Made by a program: the position numbers and the translations under genes. A stretch of DNA of 26,573 nt from CAYGZM01 sp964354365. Its GTDB lineage: Bacteria; Planctomycetota; Phycisphaerae; Sedimentisphaerales; Anaerobacaceae. The notes under the pieces were generated by a model. It saw only the letters and a list, made by a program, of their open reading frames with translations, had not been told where the DNA came from and ran no database searches. Positions 15,992 through 23,759 of the stretch are shown here, one piece after another. Where the stretch lies: positions 1 to 26,573 of the forward strand of contig CAYGZM010000044.1 in assembly GCA_964354365.1 (NCBI GenBank), in the 5' to 3' direction. Every line of letters begins with the position of its first letter. Within the stretch, counting starts at the first letter, position 1.

Positions 15992-16827
15992 GACGATTGA
16001 ATCCCAAAAAAGCGGAATTGATTGCCAAAGGCGTTCTTCTGTTGTTCGCAGGGACAGCCGTAATAACGCTTGTGGCCATCGTGGGGTACGTGGTCGTCAA
16101 AGGCGTAGGGGTAATCAATCTGGAGTTTCTTTTCGGCCGTCCGCGATCAATGGGCAGGGAGGGAGGGATTCTGCCCTTCATAATAAGCTCGATATACCTG
16201 ACGGCAATCAGCCTGCTCGTTTCCATCCCGCTGGGCCTGGGCTCAGCGATTTATCTGACGGAATATACAACCGAGGGCTGGGCCACAAAGGCGATTCGAT
16301 TCGGGGTGGACTGCCTGGCCGGCGTCCCTTCGATAGTGCTCGGACTATTTGGATTTATGTTCTTCGTCAGGCTCTTGAACTTTGGCTGGTCGATACTCTC
16401 GGGGTCGCTGACGGTAAGCTTGATGATACTGCCGTTTATAATCAGGTCGAGCGAGGAGGCGATAAGAGCGGTTCCCCAGTCATATCGGGAGGTCGCGTTC
16501 GCCACGGGGGGGACGAAGTGGCAATCCGTGACGAGGGTTGTGCTGCCCTGTGCGCTTCCTGGAATTATGACGGGCATTGTATTGTCCATCGGCAAATGTG
16601 TGGGCGAGACGGCGTCGGTAATCTTCACCGCGGGCACGTCACTGAGGGTACCCGGCTCCATATTTGACTCCGGGCGGACCCTGGCGATACACTTCTATCT
16701 GCTGGTCCGCGAGACGGGGGCGAGCGACATGGCATACGGTTCCGCCGCGACGCTGCTTATCTCAATATTGATTGTCAATTTCTTCGCATACTGGCTGATG
16801 CGGAGGTTTATTGCACGGGTCTCGTAG
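15988..16827 (+). CDS. pstA: Phosphate ABC transporter permease PstA, system 2
   Basis: A 279-residue permease of normal PstA length, in contrast to the 541-residue PstA1. Six hydrophobic segments are visible. AGVPSIVLGLFGFMFF, the coupling loop YREVAFATGGTKWQSVTRV and VGETASVIFTAG identify it. The start is coupled to pstC2 through ATGA. Nine bases separate it from pstB2. It probably provides one of two non-identical docking surfaces (with PstC2) for the unlike ATPases encoded next. Confidence 0.94.
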   Translation: MRRLNPKKAELIAKGVLLLFAGTAVITLVAIVGYVVVKGVGVINLEFLFGRPRSMGREGGILPFIISSIYLTAISLLVSIPLGLGSAIYLTEYTTEGWATKAIRFGVDCLAGVPSIVLGLFGFMFFVRLLNFGWSILSGSLTVSLMILPFIIRSSEEAIRAVPQSYREVAFATGGTKWQSVTRVVLPCALPGIMTGIVLSIGKCVGETASVIFTAGTSLRVPGSIFDSGRTLAIHFYLLVRETGASDMAYGSAATLLISILIVNFFAYWLMRRFIARVS

Positions 16828-16836
16828 GACGGGCTT

Positions 16837-17613
16837 ATGGTGGAAACCGGGAATTCAGAGACGCAAAAGATTATTGCCAGGAACTTCAGTTTCTCGTATG
16901 GGAGCTCCCCTGCGCTGAAGGGGATCACATTGCACGTCTGCACCAATGAGATATTCACGGTAATCGGGCCGTCCCGGAGCGGAAAGACAACGTTTCTAAG
17001 ATGCCTCAACAGGATGAACGACGCGATTGCGAATACCAGCAAGAGCGGCGAAGTCCTGCTGGACGGACGCTCTGTCTTTGACAAGGACGTGGACGTTGCA
17101 GAGCTGCGAAGACGCCTCGGGATGGTCTTTGCGGTGCCGGTCGCTCTTCCTAAGTCAATCTACAACAACCTTGCCCTTGGCCCGAGGATGCGGGGAATAC
17201 TGGGCAAAAAACGCCTGGACGAGATTGTGGAAAGATCTCTCAAGGCCGCCTATCTCTGGGAAGAAGTCAAGGACCGGCTCCATACTTCGGCGAGGAATCT
17301 CTCCGGCGGCCAGCAACAGCGGCTGTGTCTGGCAAGGGCAATGGCGCTGGAGCCTGAAGTGCTGCTTCTGGATGAGCCGTGTTCAGGCCTCGACCCGGTT
17401 TCAACGAGGAAGATAGAGGAGGCTCTCCTGGAGCTGAAGAGCCGATATACGATTATTCTTGTCACCAACATCACCGCCCAGGCGGCAAGAGTCGGAGACA
17501 GAACGGCTTTCTTCCTGATGGGAGAGCTTATCGAGTGCGGCGCAACCGAGACAATATTCACGAATCCGAGCAACGAGCGCACGGCGGACTACCTGACGGG
17601 CAAGTTTGGATAG
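16837..17613 (+). CDS. PstB-like ABC ATPase with degenerate Q-loop and H-loop (PstB2)
   Basis: A 258-residue PstB-family ATPase. Walker A (GPSRSGKT, residues 44-51), the LSGGQ signature (155-159) and Walker B (VLLLDE, 175-180) are intact. Two catalytic positions are changed. The Q-loop reads GMVFAVPVALPKSI, with Ala99 where PstB has Gln. The H-loop reads LVTNITAQAARV, with Asn211 in place of the switch His. Loss of both should cripple hydrolysis at the site built on its own Walker A, while its signature can still complete a partner's site. The rest (NRMND, GPRMRG, FFLMGELIE, DYLTGKFG) is standard PstB. The next gene encodes a second PstB with the reciprocal pattern, so I infer an obligate heterodimer. 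The start is supported by AGGA upstream and a 9-base gap after pstA2. Confidence 0.9.
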   Translation: MVETGNSETQKIIARNFSFSYGSSPALKGITLHVCTNEIFTVIGPSRSGKTTFLRCLNRMNDAIANTSKSGEVLLDGRSVFDKDVDVAELRRRLGMVFAVPVALPKSIYNNLALGPRMRGILGKKRLDEIVERSLKAAYLWEEVKDRLHTSARNLSGGQQQRLCLARAMALEPEVLLLDEPCSGLDPVSTRKIEEALLELKSRYTIILVTNITAQAARVGDRTAFFLMGELIECGATETIFTNPSNERTADYLTGKFG

Positions 17614-17656
17614 CCCGGACGGATGTCACAGACACGCCCGGAGGCGGCGGCAACAA

Positions 17657-18418
17657 ATGGACAAAACGTATCCTCTTGAAACAAAGAAGCTAAACCTGTT
17701 TTATGGCGACTTCCACGCCCTGCTGGATGTCTCTATGGCCGTCGAAGAGAAGGCCATAACCGCCATCATAGGACCATCGGGATGCGGCAAGTCCACCCTT
17801 CTTCGTTGCTGTAACCGTATGAATGACACGATCATCGGCGCCCGCGTTGAGGGGCAGGTTCTCGTCGATGGCCGGGATATTTATGCCGAAGGCACAGACC
17901 TGACACAGCTTCGCAGGAAGGCCGGGATGGTCTTTCAGCACCCCACCCCGTTTCCGTTGTCGATTTATGACAATGTAGCTTATGGACAGCGCGTGCACGG
18001 CGAATGGAGGTCCGACAAGCTCGATTGGATCGTGGAAGAGAGTCTTGTGCACGTTCAGCTTTGGGACGAATTGAAGGACCGCCTGACCGGCCCGGCGCTT
18101 GATCTGTCGGCCGAACAGCAACAGCGGCTTTGCATCGCTCGGCTTGTCGCCATAAGGCCCCAGATCATATTGATGGATGAGCCGTGCTCGGCTTTGGATC
18201 CCATCGCAACCTCGCACATCGAGGAATTGATGCGCGAGCTCGAAGAGGAGTACACAATCCTCATCGTTACTCACAATATGCAGCAGGCCGCACGCGTCTC
18301 GAAGAATACGGCCTTCATGTTGTTGGGCGAATTGATAGAATACGGCGAGACTTCCCGCATCTTTCAGAACCCAAAGGACGAAAGGACAAGAGAGTACATA
18401 GCCGGCCGCTACGGTTGA
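17657..18418 (+). CDS. PstB-like ABC ATPase with degenerate signature motif (PstB3)
   Basis: A 253-residue PstB-family ATPase. Walker A (GPSGCGKS, 39-46), the Q-loop (VFQHPTPFPLSI, Gln94), Walker B (ILMDE, to 175) and the switch His206 (IVTHNMQQAARV) are all intact. The signature is LSAEQQQR (from residue 150) where PstB has LSGGQQQR, so the two glycines that contact the ATP gamma-phosphate are replaced by Ala-Glu. It is reciprocal to PstB2. Its own Walker A paired with the PstB2 LSGGQ gives a full site. The opposite pairing gives a site defective on both sides. I chose the ATG at 17657 because GGAGG lies upstream at suitable distance and the upstream extension (Arg- and His-rich) looks non-coding. 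The gap from pstB2 is 43 bases. The C-terminus EYIAGRYG is PstB-like. Confidence 0.9.
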   Translation: MDKTYPLETKKLNLFYGDFHALLDVSMAVEEKAITAIIGPSGCGKSTLLRCCNRMNDTIIGARVEGQVLVDGRDIYAEGTDLTQLRRKAGMVFQHPTPFPLSIYDNVAYGQRVHGEWRSDKLDWIVEESLVHVQLWDELKDRLTGPALDLSAEQQQRLCIARLVAIRPQIILMDEPCSALDPIATSHIEELMRELEEEYTILIVTHNMQQAARVSKNTAFMLLGELIEYGETSRIFQNPKDERTREYIAGRYG

Positions 18419-18479
18419 TGATGCGTTTGGAAAAAATCCCGACCGTTTCGAAAGGCCCTGAAATTTAAGGATCGAATTT

Positions 18480-19163
18480 ATGCCGATACATTTGCAGAGA
18501 GAAATTGACAACTTGAAAAAAGAAATCCTGAACTTAAGCGCAATGGCCGAGATGAGCGTTCGTGAGGCCGTCACATCGATACAAGAGCGAGACGGGGCTT
18601 TGGCCAAGCACATAATCGAAAACGACGCAAGGATCGATCGAAAAGAGGTGGAGGTCGAGGAGACGTGCTTGAAGATACTGGCTCTCTACCAGCCTGTGGC
18701 GACAGACCTGAGATTCATTGTCGCCGTGCTGAAGATCAACACTGACCTCGAACGCATCGCCGACCTGGCCGTCAATATCGCCGAAAGAGCGGTGTATATT
18801 GCGACACAACCCGAGGTCGATCTCGCTTTCGACTTTCCGGGCATGTCATTGAAGGCCGAGACAATGTTGAAAGAGAGTCTCGATGCCCTGGTGAACCTCG
18901 ACGCCGACCTTGCCTACAAAGTGTGTGCGGACGATGATGCGGTCGATGATATGAATCGGCAGGCGTATGCTCAGATTCAAGATGCGCTACACAAGCATCC
19001 GGACCAGACCGAGTGCCTGATACACCTGCTGTCTGTGTCCCGCCATCTGGAGCGCATCGCAGACGGCGCAACAAATATCGCCGAAGATGTGATCTACATG
19101 GTCCGGGGCGAAATCGTTCGGCACAAGGTTGAAGAGTACAAGTCCCGCAAAGACAACAATTGA
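18480..19163 (+). CDS. phoU: Phosphate signalling protein PhoU
   Basis: A 227-residue all-helical cytoplasmic protein with the two-repeat PhoU fold. Matching metal-binding and core motifs appear in each half: VATDLRFIVAVLKINTDLER with IADLAVNIAE, and LIHLLSVSRHLERIADGATN with IAEDVIYM. PhoU links Pst transport activity to PhoR and keeps the regulon off when phosphate is sufficient. AAGGA precedes the ATG by 8 bases. It is the last gene of pst operon 2, 61 bases after pstB3. It is the only phoU in the window, so it may serve both Pst systems. Confidence 0.95.
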   Translation: MPIHLQREIDNLKKEILNLSAMAEMSVREAVTSIQERDGALAKHIIENDARIDRKEVEVEETCLKILALYQPVATDLRFIVAVLKINTDLERIADLAVNIAERAVYIATQPEVDLAFDFPGMSLKAETMLKESLDALVNLDADLAYKVCADDDAVDDMNRQAYAQIQDALHKHPDQTECLIHLLSVSRHLERIADGATNIAEDVIYMVRGEIVRHKVEEYKSRKDNN

Positions 19164-19218
19164 CGGCCGCGGCCCCTGCCGCCAGGAACTCCTCCGGCCA
19201 CACGCTCAGGGCGGCAGC

Positions 19219-19238
19219 GCCGACACCGAGATGTCGGC
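19219..19238. other. Hairpin after phoU
   Basis: GCCGACA and TGTCGGC form a 7-bp stem with a 6-base loop, 56 bases after the phoU stop. There is no T-run, so it is not a standard Rho-independent terminator. It may still mark the end of pst operon 2. Confidence 0.3.
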
Positions 19239-19317
19239 GGCATACAGAAGCAAGCACGTCCCCGCCTTCTAACCCTTGACAAGCACACACGTTCTGAATA
19301 ATTCCCGAAAATCCTGC

Positions 19318-19347
19318 TTGACAGACATCCATTGCCTGCTGTATGTT
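19318..19347 (+). promoter_or_regulatory. Candidate sigma-70-type promoter for the secreted protein gene
   Basis: A perfect TTGACA at 19318-19323 is followed after 18 bases by TATGTT (19342-19347, four of six -10 matches). It lies about 60 bases upstream of the ATG at 19410 and needs no Pho box, so this gene is probably expressed separately from the pst operon. Confidence 0.45.
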
Positions 19348-19409
19348 TTTAGAGTTCTACGTGAGACGTTGCAAATAAAGAAAGAACAATAGTTGCCGGA
19401 GGTTCCCTT

Positions 19410-21053
19410 ATGTTGAAAAAAAGGTTTTTTACATTGTTCACTTCCTGCCTGGCCCTCGTGTTCGTCTTGCCCCTGACACCCCTGACCGGCGCCCCCAATC
19501 AGATTGAGAAGGGAGAGATGGCCGGGTACCTGCTCGTCCCTAACGAGAGGGTTGAACAAACCTATAACGCCGGGTTCTCTATGTATGTCGCAGCCTGGCC
19601 TTTGTTAAAGGAATATCCGGGGAATCGTTTTCAAACAGGTCTGTTCGGCACCTGGATGCACGCTCAGTATGACGGGCCAGACCCTGACAATCTGTATTCC
19701 GATATTGAGGGCGGCCTGGGCTGGTGGCGTGACACGCGGTTTCCCACGGAAACGCCGAAGTTCATTATGGGCGGGGTGGCCCTGAATTTCAGTGAATGGG
19801 CCAACGGACCCGGGGCCGGCAAAGGAAGGGACTGGGATAAACCGAACGGCAAGTACGGTGTGGCACAGCTCAGTCCGTGGTTGCTGTGGCCCCCCGATGG
19901 CCTGAATCTGAAACAAGGTGCCTGCGGTGAACTGTTCGGCTACGGGTACCTGCCGCTTCCGCTCACCACGGCCAAATCCACCACCGCCGGGAAAAACGTG
20001 CCTACCGGAAATAACTGTTGGACCTTGTTTCTGAACACGCGAAACTTCAAAGGCCCGGTGGCTTTCTTCACCCCCTATTTCTTTTCCCGCGCCACTGTGG
20101 ACGACCCAAACCTGGCCGGCATGTTTCTGGATACCCGTCCCTCCCAGCCCAACAGGGCTTTGCAGATGGAAACCCAGTATGTCCCCAGCGTCCAGTCCAT
20201 TGACGAGAAGGGCCGGACCTACGCCCGAATAGCCCCAACCTCGTTCCCCCGAGGGCCCCAGGGCGATTCGGTGGTCGTGCACCGCGTTACCTCCTACAGC
20301 AAGAAGGCGCTCTGGGATGCCGTAAAGGCCTGGTTTGAAGGCGGGGCCCCGGCCAGCGGCGCCATCGACCCCCTGGGGGCCAGTGTGCACAGCTTTCCAG
20401 GACGAGGCGGGGCAACCTGGAAGATCTATACGCCCCCTGTCCCCAGGGAAGAAAAGGTGCCTCTGGCCTGGAATTCTTTTGCGACTCCGGTGGCGCCTGA
20501 TCCAAGCACCTTCGGGTTCCGCTGGAATTACGAATTGGTTACAAAAACAGATTCCAAGGACGGCCCACTGGTAACACTCCCCGAATACTTTCACCTGCTG
20601 AATGATAATAAAAAGGCCCAGTGGGTTGTGGTCCGCCCCGAAGACGTTCCGGTTGAAACAGGACTGGCCAAGGTTAGCTTTAGTCGGCCCATCGAGGATC
20701 CCCCCAAACCCTACGTCACTCCCGACGATGCGGAGAGCTGCTGGAAGAAGCCTGGCCCCGTGGCAGGACCTTTCCAGGCGCATCCGGGGGACGGCAGCGT
20801 GGTGACGTACTACTGGTATCGATTCGCCGACCAGCCTGCATTGCTCAACGCCGATTTAACGGATAAAGAGCGGGACAGCCTGCAGGCGCGGGTGGAAAAA
20901 CTCCACCGGAACTGGAAAAAAGACCGCGACTACCTGGCGCCACCCACGATTGGAAAACTGGCGGATGTTGACCCGGCCTTGATTGTGACCCCGCCGCCGG
21001 GCTTGGAGGCAGGGTATGTACCCATCGCCACACGACAAGCAGCGCAAGAATAG
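19410..21053 (+). CDS. Large secreted protein of unknown function
   Basis: A 547-residue protein that starts with a clear Sec signal peptide (KKRFFTLFTSCLALVFVLPL, cut near LTGA). GGAGG lies 8 bases before the ATG. The mature part is soluble and rich in Pro, Gly, Trp and aromatic residues (GLGWWRDTRFP, LSPWLLWPPDGLNL, TYYWYRFADQPAL), which suggests a beta-rich extracytoplasmic fold that could bind a surface or polymer. I see no lipobox, membrane helix, PEP-CTERM tail or catalytic motif I can name. The C-terminal 80 residues contain a charged helical stretch (LTDKERDSLQARVEKLHRNW) and a Pro-rich end. By eye it is more GC-rich than its right-hand neighbours. A role in phosphate metabolism is possible from position but unsupported, since the promoter lacks a Pho box. 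Confidence 0.8.
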   Translation: MLKKRFFTLFTSCLALVFVLPLTPLTGAPNQIEKGEMAGYLLVPNERVEQTYNAGFSMYVAAWPLLKEYPGNRFQTGLFGTWMHAQYDGPDPDNLYSDIEGGLGWWRDTRFPTETPKFIMGGVALNFSEWANGPGAGKGRDWDKPNGKYGVAQLSPWLLWPPDGLNLKQGACGELFGYGYLPLPLTTAKSTTAGKNVPTGNNCWTLFLNTRNFKGPVAFFTPYFFSRATVDDPNLAGMFLDTRPSQPNRALQMETQYVPSVQSIDEKGRTYARIAPTSFPRGPQGDSVVVHRVTSYSKKALWDAVKAWFEGGAPASGAIDPLGASVHSFPGRGGATWKIYTPPVPREEKVPLAWNSFATPVAPDPSTFGFRWNYELVTKTDSKDGPLVTLPEYFHLLNDNKKAQWVVVRPEDVPVETGLAKVSFSRPIEDPPKPYVTPDDAESCWKKPGPVAGPFQAHPGDGSVVTYYWYRFADQPALLNADLTDKERDSLQARVEKLHRNWKKDRDYLAPPTIGKLADVDPALIVTPPPGLEAGYVPIATRQAAQE

Positions 21054-21815
21054 GTTAGCTTCGGCCCAATGTCGTTCGCAGCCTCGGCTAAACAGGGTTG
21101 AAAGGAGATAAGACAACAGCATGCGAGTGAACCGCCAAAAAGCGGGCTGGAATTCCATGCTGTCGTCGTGCCGGGTTGCAACCTAAAGGGGTCATGCCGT
21201 AATTATTAACATTGTACCGTGTGACATTACAGTGACATGTGCTATCGGGATAGGGAGCCCCATCACTGGGGCCCCCGCCCACACCACCGAATAACTGGGG
21301 ACGGTGTGCGAGAAGTTTTTCTGACGAATTATGCGGCAACACTTTTTATATTCCAGTATTTGTTCCACAAATGACTGGAATACAGGCTAAGCTGACGCCA
21401 TTACCGCTTCGGCATTGTCTTTGTCCCATCTCGTTCTAGCGCCTTTGAGGCGTTTGGTCAGACAGCCGCAAGACGATTCCGTAGGTCCGGAGCCTATGTC
21501 ATAGCCAAGCTTGAGGAAAGATGGATAAACACTTATTTTAGCACTTCCAAGCAATTAGCAGCACTGGTTCTCACAGGATTTCCACCTATGGTTGGTATCA
21601 TAAACCCGATGAACTGGCCGAAATCGTGGCCGTAAAAGATGAGTAAATCCGGATTTCCCAAATGGTGGGTGACAAGTAGACTGCAATTTGATAGTACTTG
21701 GAAATTATTAGTTAAGTGTGTTTTTCGCACATGACAGCAGTGCGGCAGTCGCCTATAAGCCGCAGAAATAGACCGCAACAGTGCAGGCGAATAGATATTA
21801 GCAGAGTTTTACCTT
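21054..21815. other. Intergenic region with decayed mobile DNA
   Basis: About 760 bases without an intact gene. It contains a transposase fragment (21387-21518), a nearly perfect 14-bp hairpin with one bulge (ATTCCAGTATTTGT against ACAAATGACTGGAAT, 21350-21381) that could be an insertion-sequence end, and short AT-rich stretches. A minus-strand frame at 21533-21778 has no recognisable content. Confidence 0.5.
21387..21518 (-). pseudogene. Transposase C-terminal fragment (ISKra4-like)
   Basis: On the minus strand an open stretch without a start encodes GYDIGSGPTESSCGCLTKR, then LKGARTRWDKDNAEAVMASA and a stop. The IGSG(P/A)(T/V)E and (M/T)RW-x2-(D/N)-x-A patterns are typical of the C-terminal end of ISKra4-type DDE transposases. 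Only about 43 codons remain and upstream homology stops, so it is a relic. Confidence 0.5.
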
Positions 21816-22577
21816 TTACCTGCTGAGATGTTCAAGAGCTTTGACAAGCGGAGCACTGGAAACTCTCATCACCCCATGGAATGGGCGGCTCATGTCCTCA
21901 ATCAAAAATATTGCGCAGGATACCGATATCGCGCATACCAGCAAAACTGCGATAATCGTTGAATTACACGGGGAGAACAGGCCGATGCTGATGAAAAGAA
22001 TGGTAAGCCAGAATAAAAGTATCATAAGGAACATCGTAGGCAGTGTAAGCTGCGCCTCCTCGATTACCAGCCAGTGCGATTGCATCAGGTCGTTGCCTAT
22101 TTGCATAGCCTGAGTGTGAAGTGACCACTGAGATTCGTTTTGCGGGGTCAGTCCCCGCAGCTTGTCCACAACAAGTTCCATCCCTCTAGGCCCCTCTGAG
22201 GGTGGCATTTTAATTCTTTCGGTCTTGTCTTTGGGCCATATCCTTTCGATCCTTGCTTGTACAACATCCCGCAATTGCTCACGGACTTCTTTTGCTTCAG
22301 GTCCGTAGAAGGTAAGGACGCGGTCAAGCATGATTATCTGGGCGCCGCTCTTCGCAAACGCGGTATTCATCGCGTCTAATGAATTCTTCGACGAACTAAT
22401 CAGGAGACCAAGGACAAGGGCAGCCAGCGTGGCGACCAGCGCGGCCCCTGTCCTCACGGCATCCTTCGAATCCTCACGCAGATGATGGTCAGGTAAGATA
22501 CTACGAAGGAATAAACCCAGCAGTGCCCCGCCGAAAACACACACAAAAGCTACCAAACCAAATATAATTGAACTCAT
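21816..22577 (-). CDS. DUF4239-like integral membrane protein
   Basis: A 253-residue protein with two N-terminal hydrophobic helices (about residues 2-24 and 44-60, the second ALVATLAALVLGLLISSSK) and two C-terminal ones (about 186-232). A helical cytoplasmic or periplasmic middle lies between them. The layout and the GAALVATLAALVLGLLI-x-SK segment followed by SLDAMNT fit the DUF4239 (bestrophin-like) family. Its function is unknown, with distant similarity to anion channels. I chose the ATG at 22577 because GAAGGA lies just upstream. The frame extends eight codons further. A stretch encoding PPSEGPRG contains an 11-base match to the palindromic repeat seen in phoR. The gene stands alone, with eroded DNA on both sides. 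Confidence 0.65.
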   Translation of the reverse strand: MSSIIFGLVAFVCVFGGALLGLFLRSILPDHHLREDSKDAVRTGAALVATLAALVLGLLISSSKNSLDAMNTAFAKSGAQIIMLDRVLTFYGPEAKEVREQLRDVVQARIERIWPKDKTERIKMPPSEGPRGMELVVDKLRGLTPQNESQWSLHTQAMQIGNDLMQSHWLVIEEAQLTLPTMFLMILLFWLTILFISIGLFSPCNSTIIAVLLVCAISVSCAIFLIEDMSRPFHGVMRVSSAPLVKALEHLSR

Positions 22578-23033
22578 TGTCCTTCTCTTCAAAAAGTGCA
22601 AAATGATAAAGTAACTTTTACCGAATGTAAATTACCTTCGCCTGCAATTTTATATAGAGACATCATTTACCCGCCCTTTTCAACTATATCTAATAGACAT
22701 TTCCCATTTGATGTTATAAACAGTACTCTTGCACGTTTTGACACTTTCCCTCAGACACTCCTGTATGATTCAAATCCCATAATACCACAACTACATCGCA
22801 ATATCAACGAATTTCCTAAAGATCCAGCACCCCATGTGGCATCAAACACAAGAAAAGCCACGTATTTGTGTGAAGAATCCACTTTTTCCCTCTGTATTGG
22901 CACTTGGGAAATCCGGGACCATAATGTTAAATCCCGACAGTCTTCTTGTATGTTTTCTTGTGGTAAAGCTTTCTTTGATTCTCATCAGTTGGCAGTGGTT
23001 GACACTGCATGTCATCGATGTGCACAACAAAAA
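22578..23033. other. AT-rich intergenic stretch, no gene seen
   Basis: About 450 bases of AT-rich sequence lie upstream of the DUF4239-like gene and downstream of the tRNA. Plus-strand frames here run into the tRNA antisense and are not genes. The promoter of the DUF4239-like gene should lie near 22590-22660. I see no secure elements. Confidence 0.4.
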
Positions 23034-23124
23034 CGGAGAGGCCGGGATTCGAACCCGGGGTAAGGGTTTAAACCCCTACGACGGTTTAGCAAACCGTTGC
23101 CTTAAGCCGCTCGGCCACCTCTCC
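23034..23124 (-). tRNA. tRNA-Ser(GCT)
   Basis: The minus-strand sequence folds as a class II tRNA. The acceptor stem is GGAGAGG/CCTCTCC, the D-arm contains GGCCGAGCGGC, and the anticodon stem-loop CGGTTTGCTAAACCG carries anticodon GCT at 23088-23090. A long variable arm (GGGG-TTTAAA-CCCC) and T-arm CCGGGTTCGAATCCCGG follow. The long variable arm and G discriminator fit tRNA-Ser reading AGC/AGT. The 3' CCA is not encoded. The first 16 bases of the tRNA and about 245 bases upstream of it are duplicated at 25271 onward, next to an integrase fragment. Confidence 0.95.
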
Positions 23125-23372
23125 GAGCAATCTACAATAATCTACATCCCGCCGAGGCACATTGCAAGAAGATACGCCGCAAATTGGCCCTTTTTCACAA
23201 TAATCCCGCGTGCCGCGTTCTGTCCGAGCGATGTACCGCCTTCCTAAACGCCCACAGCATCCCCCCAACACGGCTTCCCAATATCCCTCGCTACAATCTC
23301 TGTAATGATCTGGTCCCGTTCGGATAATTCCGCCCCTGCCCGTCCATCCGCATCGCTTACTGGCTGTGTTCG
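23109..23372. repeat. Left copy of a 260-bp imperfect direct repeat (includes tRNA-Ser 5' end)
   Basis: Starting exactly at GCTCGGCCACCTCTCC within the tRNA, this segment matches 25271 to about 25535. The first 90 bases are well over 90 percent identical. The rest drops to roughly 80-85 percent by eye. Left of the repeat the copies differ completely: tRNA body here, integrase remnant in the other copy. The copies have diverged, so the duplication is not recent. Confidence 0.85.
23244..23366 (-). pseudogene. C-terminal remnant of the basic protein encoded at 25406-25891
   Basis: In the left repeat copy, the minus strand encodes RTQPVSDADGRAGAELSERD then QIITEIVARDIGKPCWGDAVGV and a stop. This parallels the C-terminus of the intact gene (AELSERDRIIAEIVARDIER). 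An in-frame TGA a few codons upstream ends the homology, so only about 40 codons remain. Confidence 0.75.
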
Positions 23373-23586
23373 GCTCTCTAATGGTCAAGTGGTATGAATT
23401 TCAGGCATTTGTAGGGTTAGCCGAACCAGCTTCAACAGAGGTTTTCCGTCCAGAAAACACGACCGTTACGCAACCAGATGCTGGGTTGGTTTGCTAACCC
23501 ACTTATCTCCAGTGGCTTAGGCAAGAACCAAAAGCGTGAGTTAAACCGTTGCAACGAAAAAAACTCTCCTCGAATTGGCAAGAGTC

Positions 23587-23685
23587 TTATTTTCTGATCA
23601 GCAACCGAACAAGCCACCGTAAACATTTAGGTACATTAACAAATATAACTTTGCCCAACGTGTCCCGATTGAATGGTCGTCTCAT
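23587..23685 (-). CDS. Very small ORF after a PEP-CTERM tail
   Basis: A 32-codon frame (MRRPFNRDTLGKVIF to LVRLLIRK) starts with a good Shine-Dalgarno sequence (AGAAGGAG, 5 bases before ATG). Its ATG overlaps the TGA of the preceding PEP-CTERM tail. The product would be basic with a mildly hydrophobic middle. It may be the truncated 5' end of a lost gene rather than a working peptide. I do not recognise it. Confidence 0.25.
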   Translation of the reverse strand: MRRPFNRDTLGKVIFVNVPKCLRWLVRLLIRK

Positions 23686-23759
23686 ATTTTCTCCTTCTGT
23701 CTAAAAAGTTTCCTTCTCAACATCACCGCACCGAGACTGAGCAGTAGGAGCGTCGCTGA
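23682..23759 (-). pseudogene. Detached PEP-CTERM sorting tail (copy 1)
   Basis: The minus strand encodes SATLLLLSLGAVMLRRKLF and a few more basic residues before TGA. A hydrophobic helix ending in an Arg-rich cluster is the C-terminal half of a PEP-CTERM exosortase signal in planctomycete style. The PEP motif itself is not clear (LSAT). No upstream PEP-CTERM protein remains in frame. The preceding DNA is the 3' end of a GIY-YIG ORF in another frame. Confidence 0.55.

Noticed and set aside
17690..18613. 307-codon minus-strand frame
   Set aside because: Antisense to pstB3 and phoU, both of which show all family motifs.
19605..20783. 392-codon minus-strand frame
   Set aside because: Shadow of the secreted-protein gene, which has a signal peptide, ribosome site and promoter. 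The antisense product has no recognisable fold.
22596..23247. Plus-strand frames of 155 and 137 codons ending near the tRNA
   Set aside because: They read antisense through tRNA-Ser (giving GRDSNPG or GEAGIRTRG), a well-known artefact, and have no ribosome site or domain.
23432..23626. 64-codon minus-strand frame in the repeat-rich region
   Set aside because: No ribosome site. It overlaps the small ORF at 23587-23685 and has no family resemblance.
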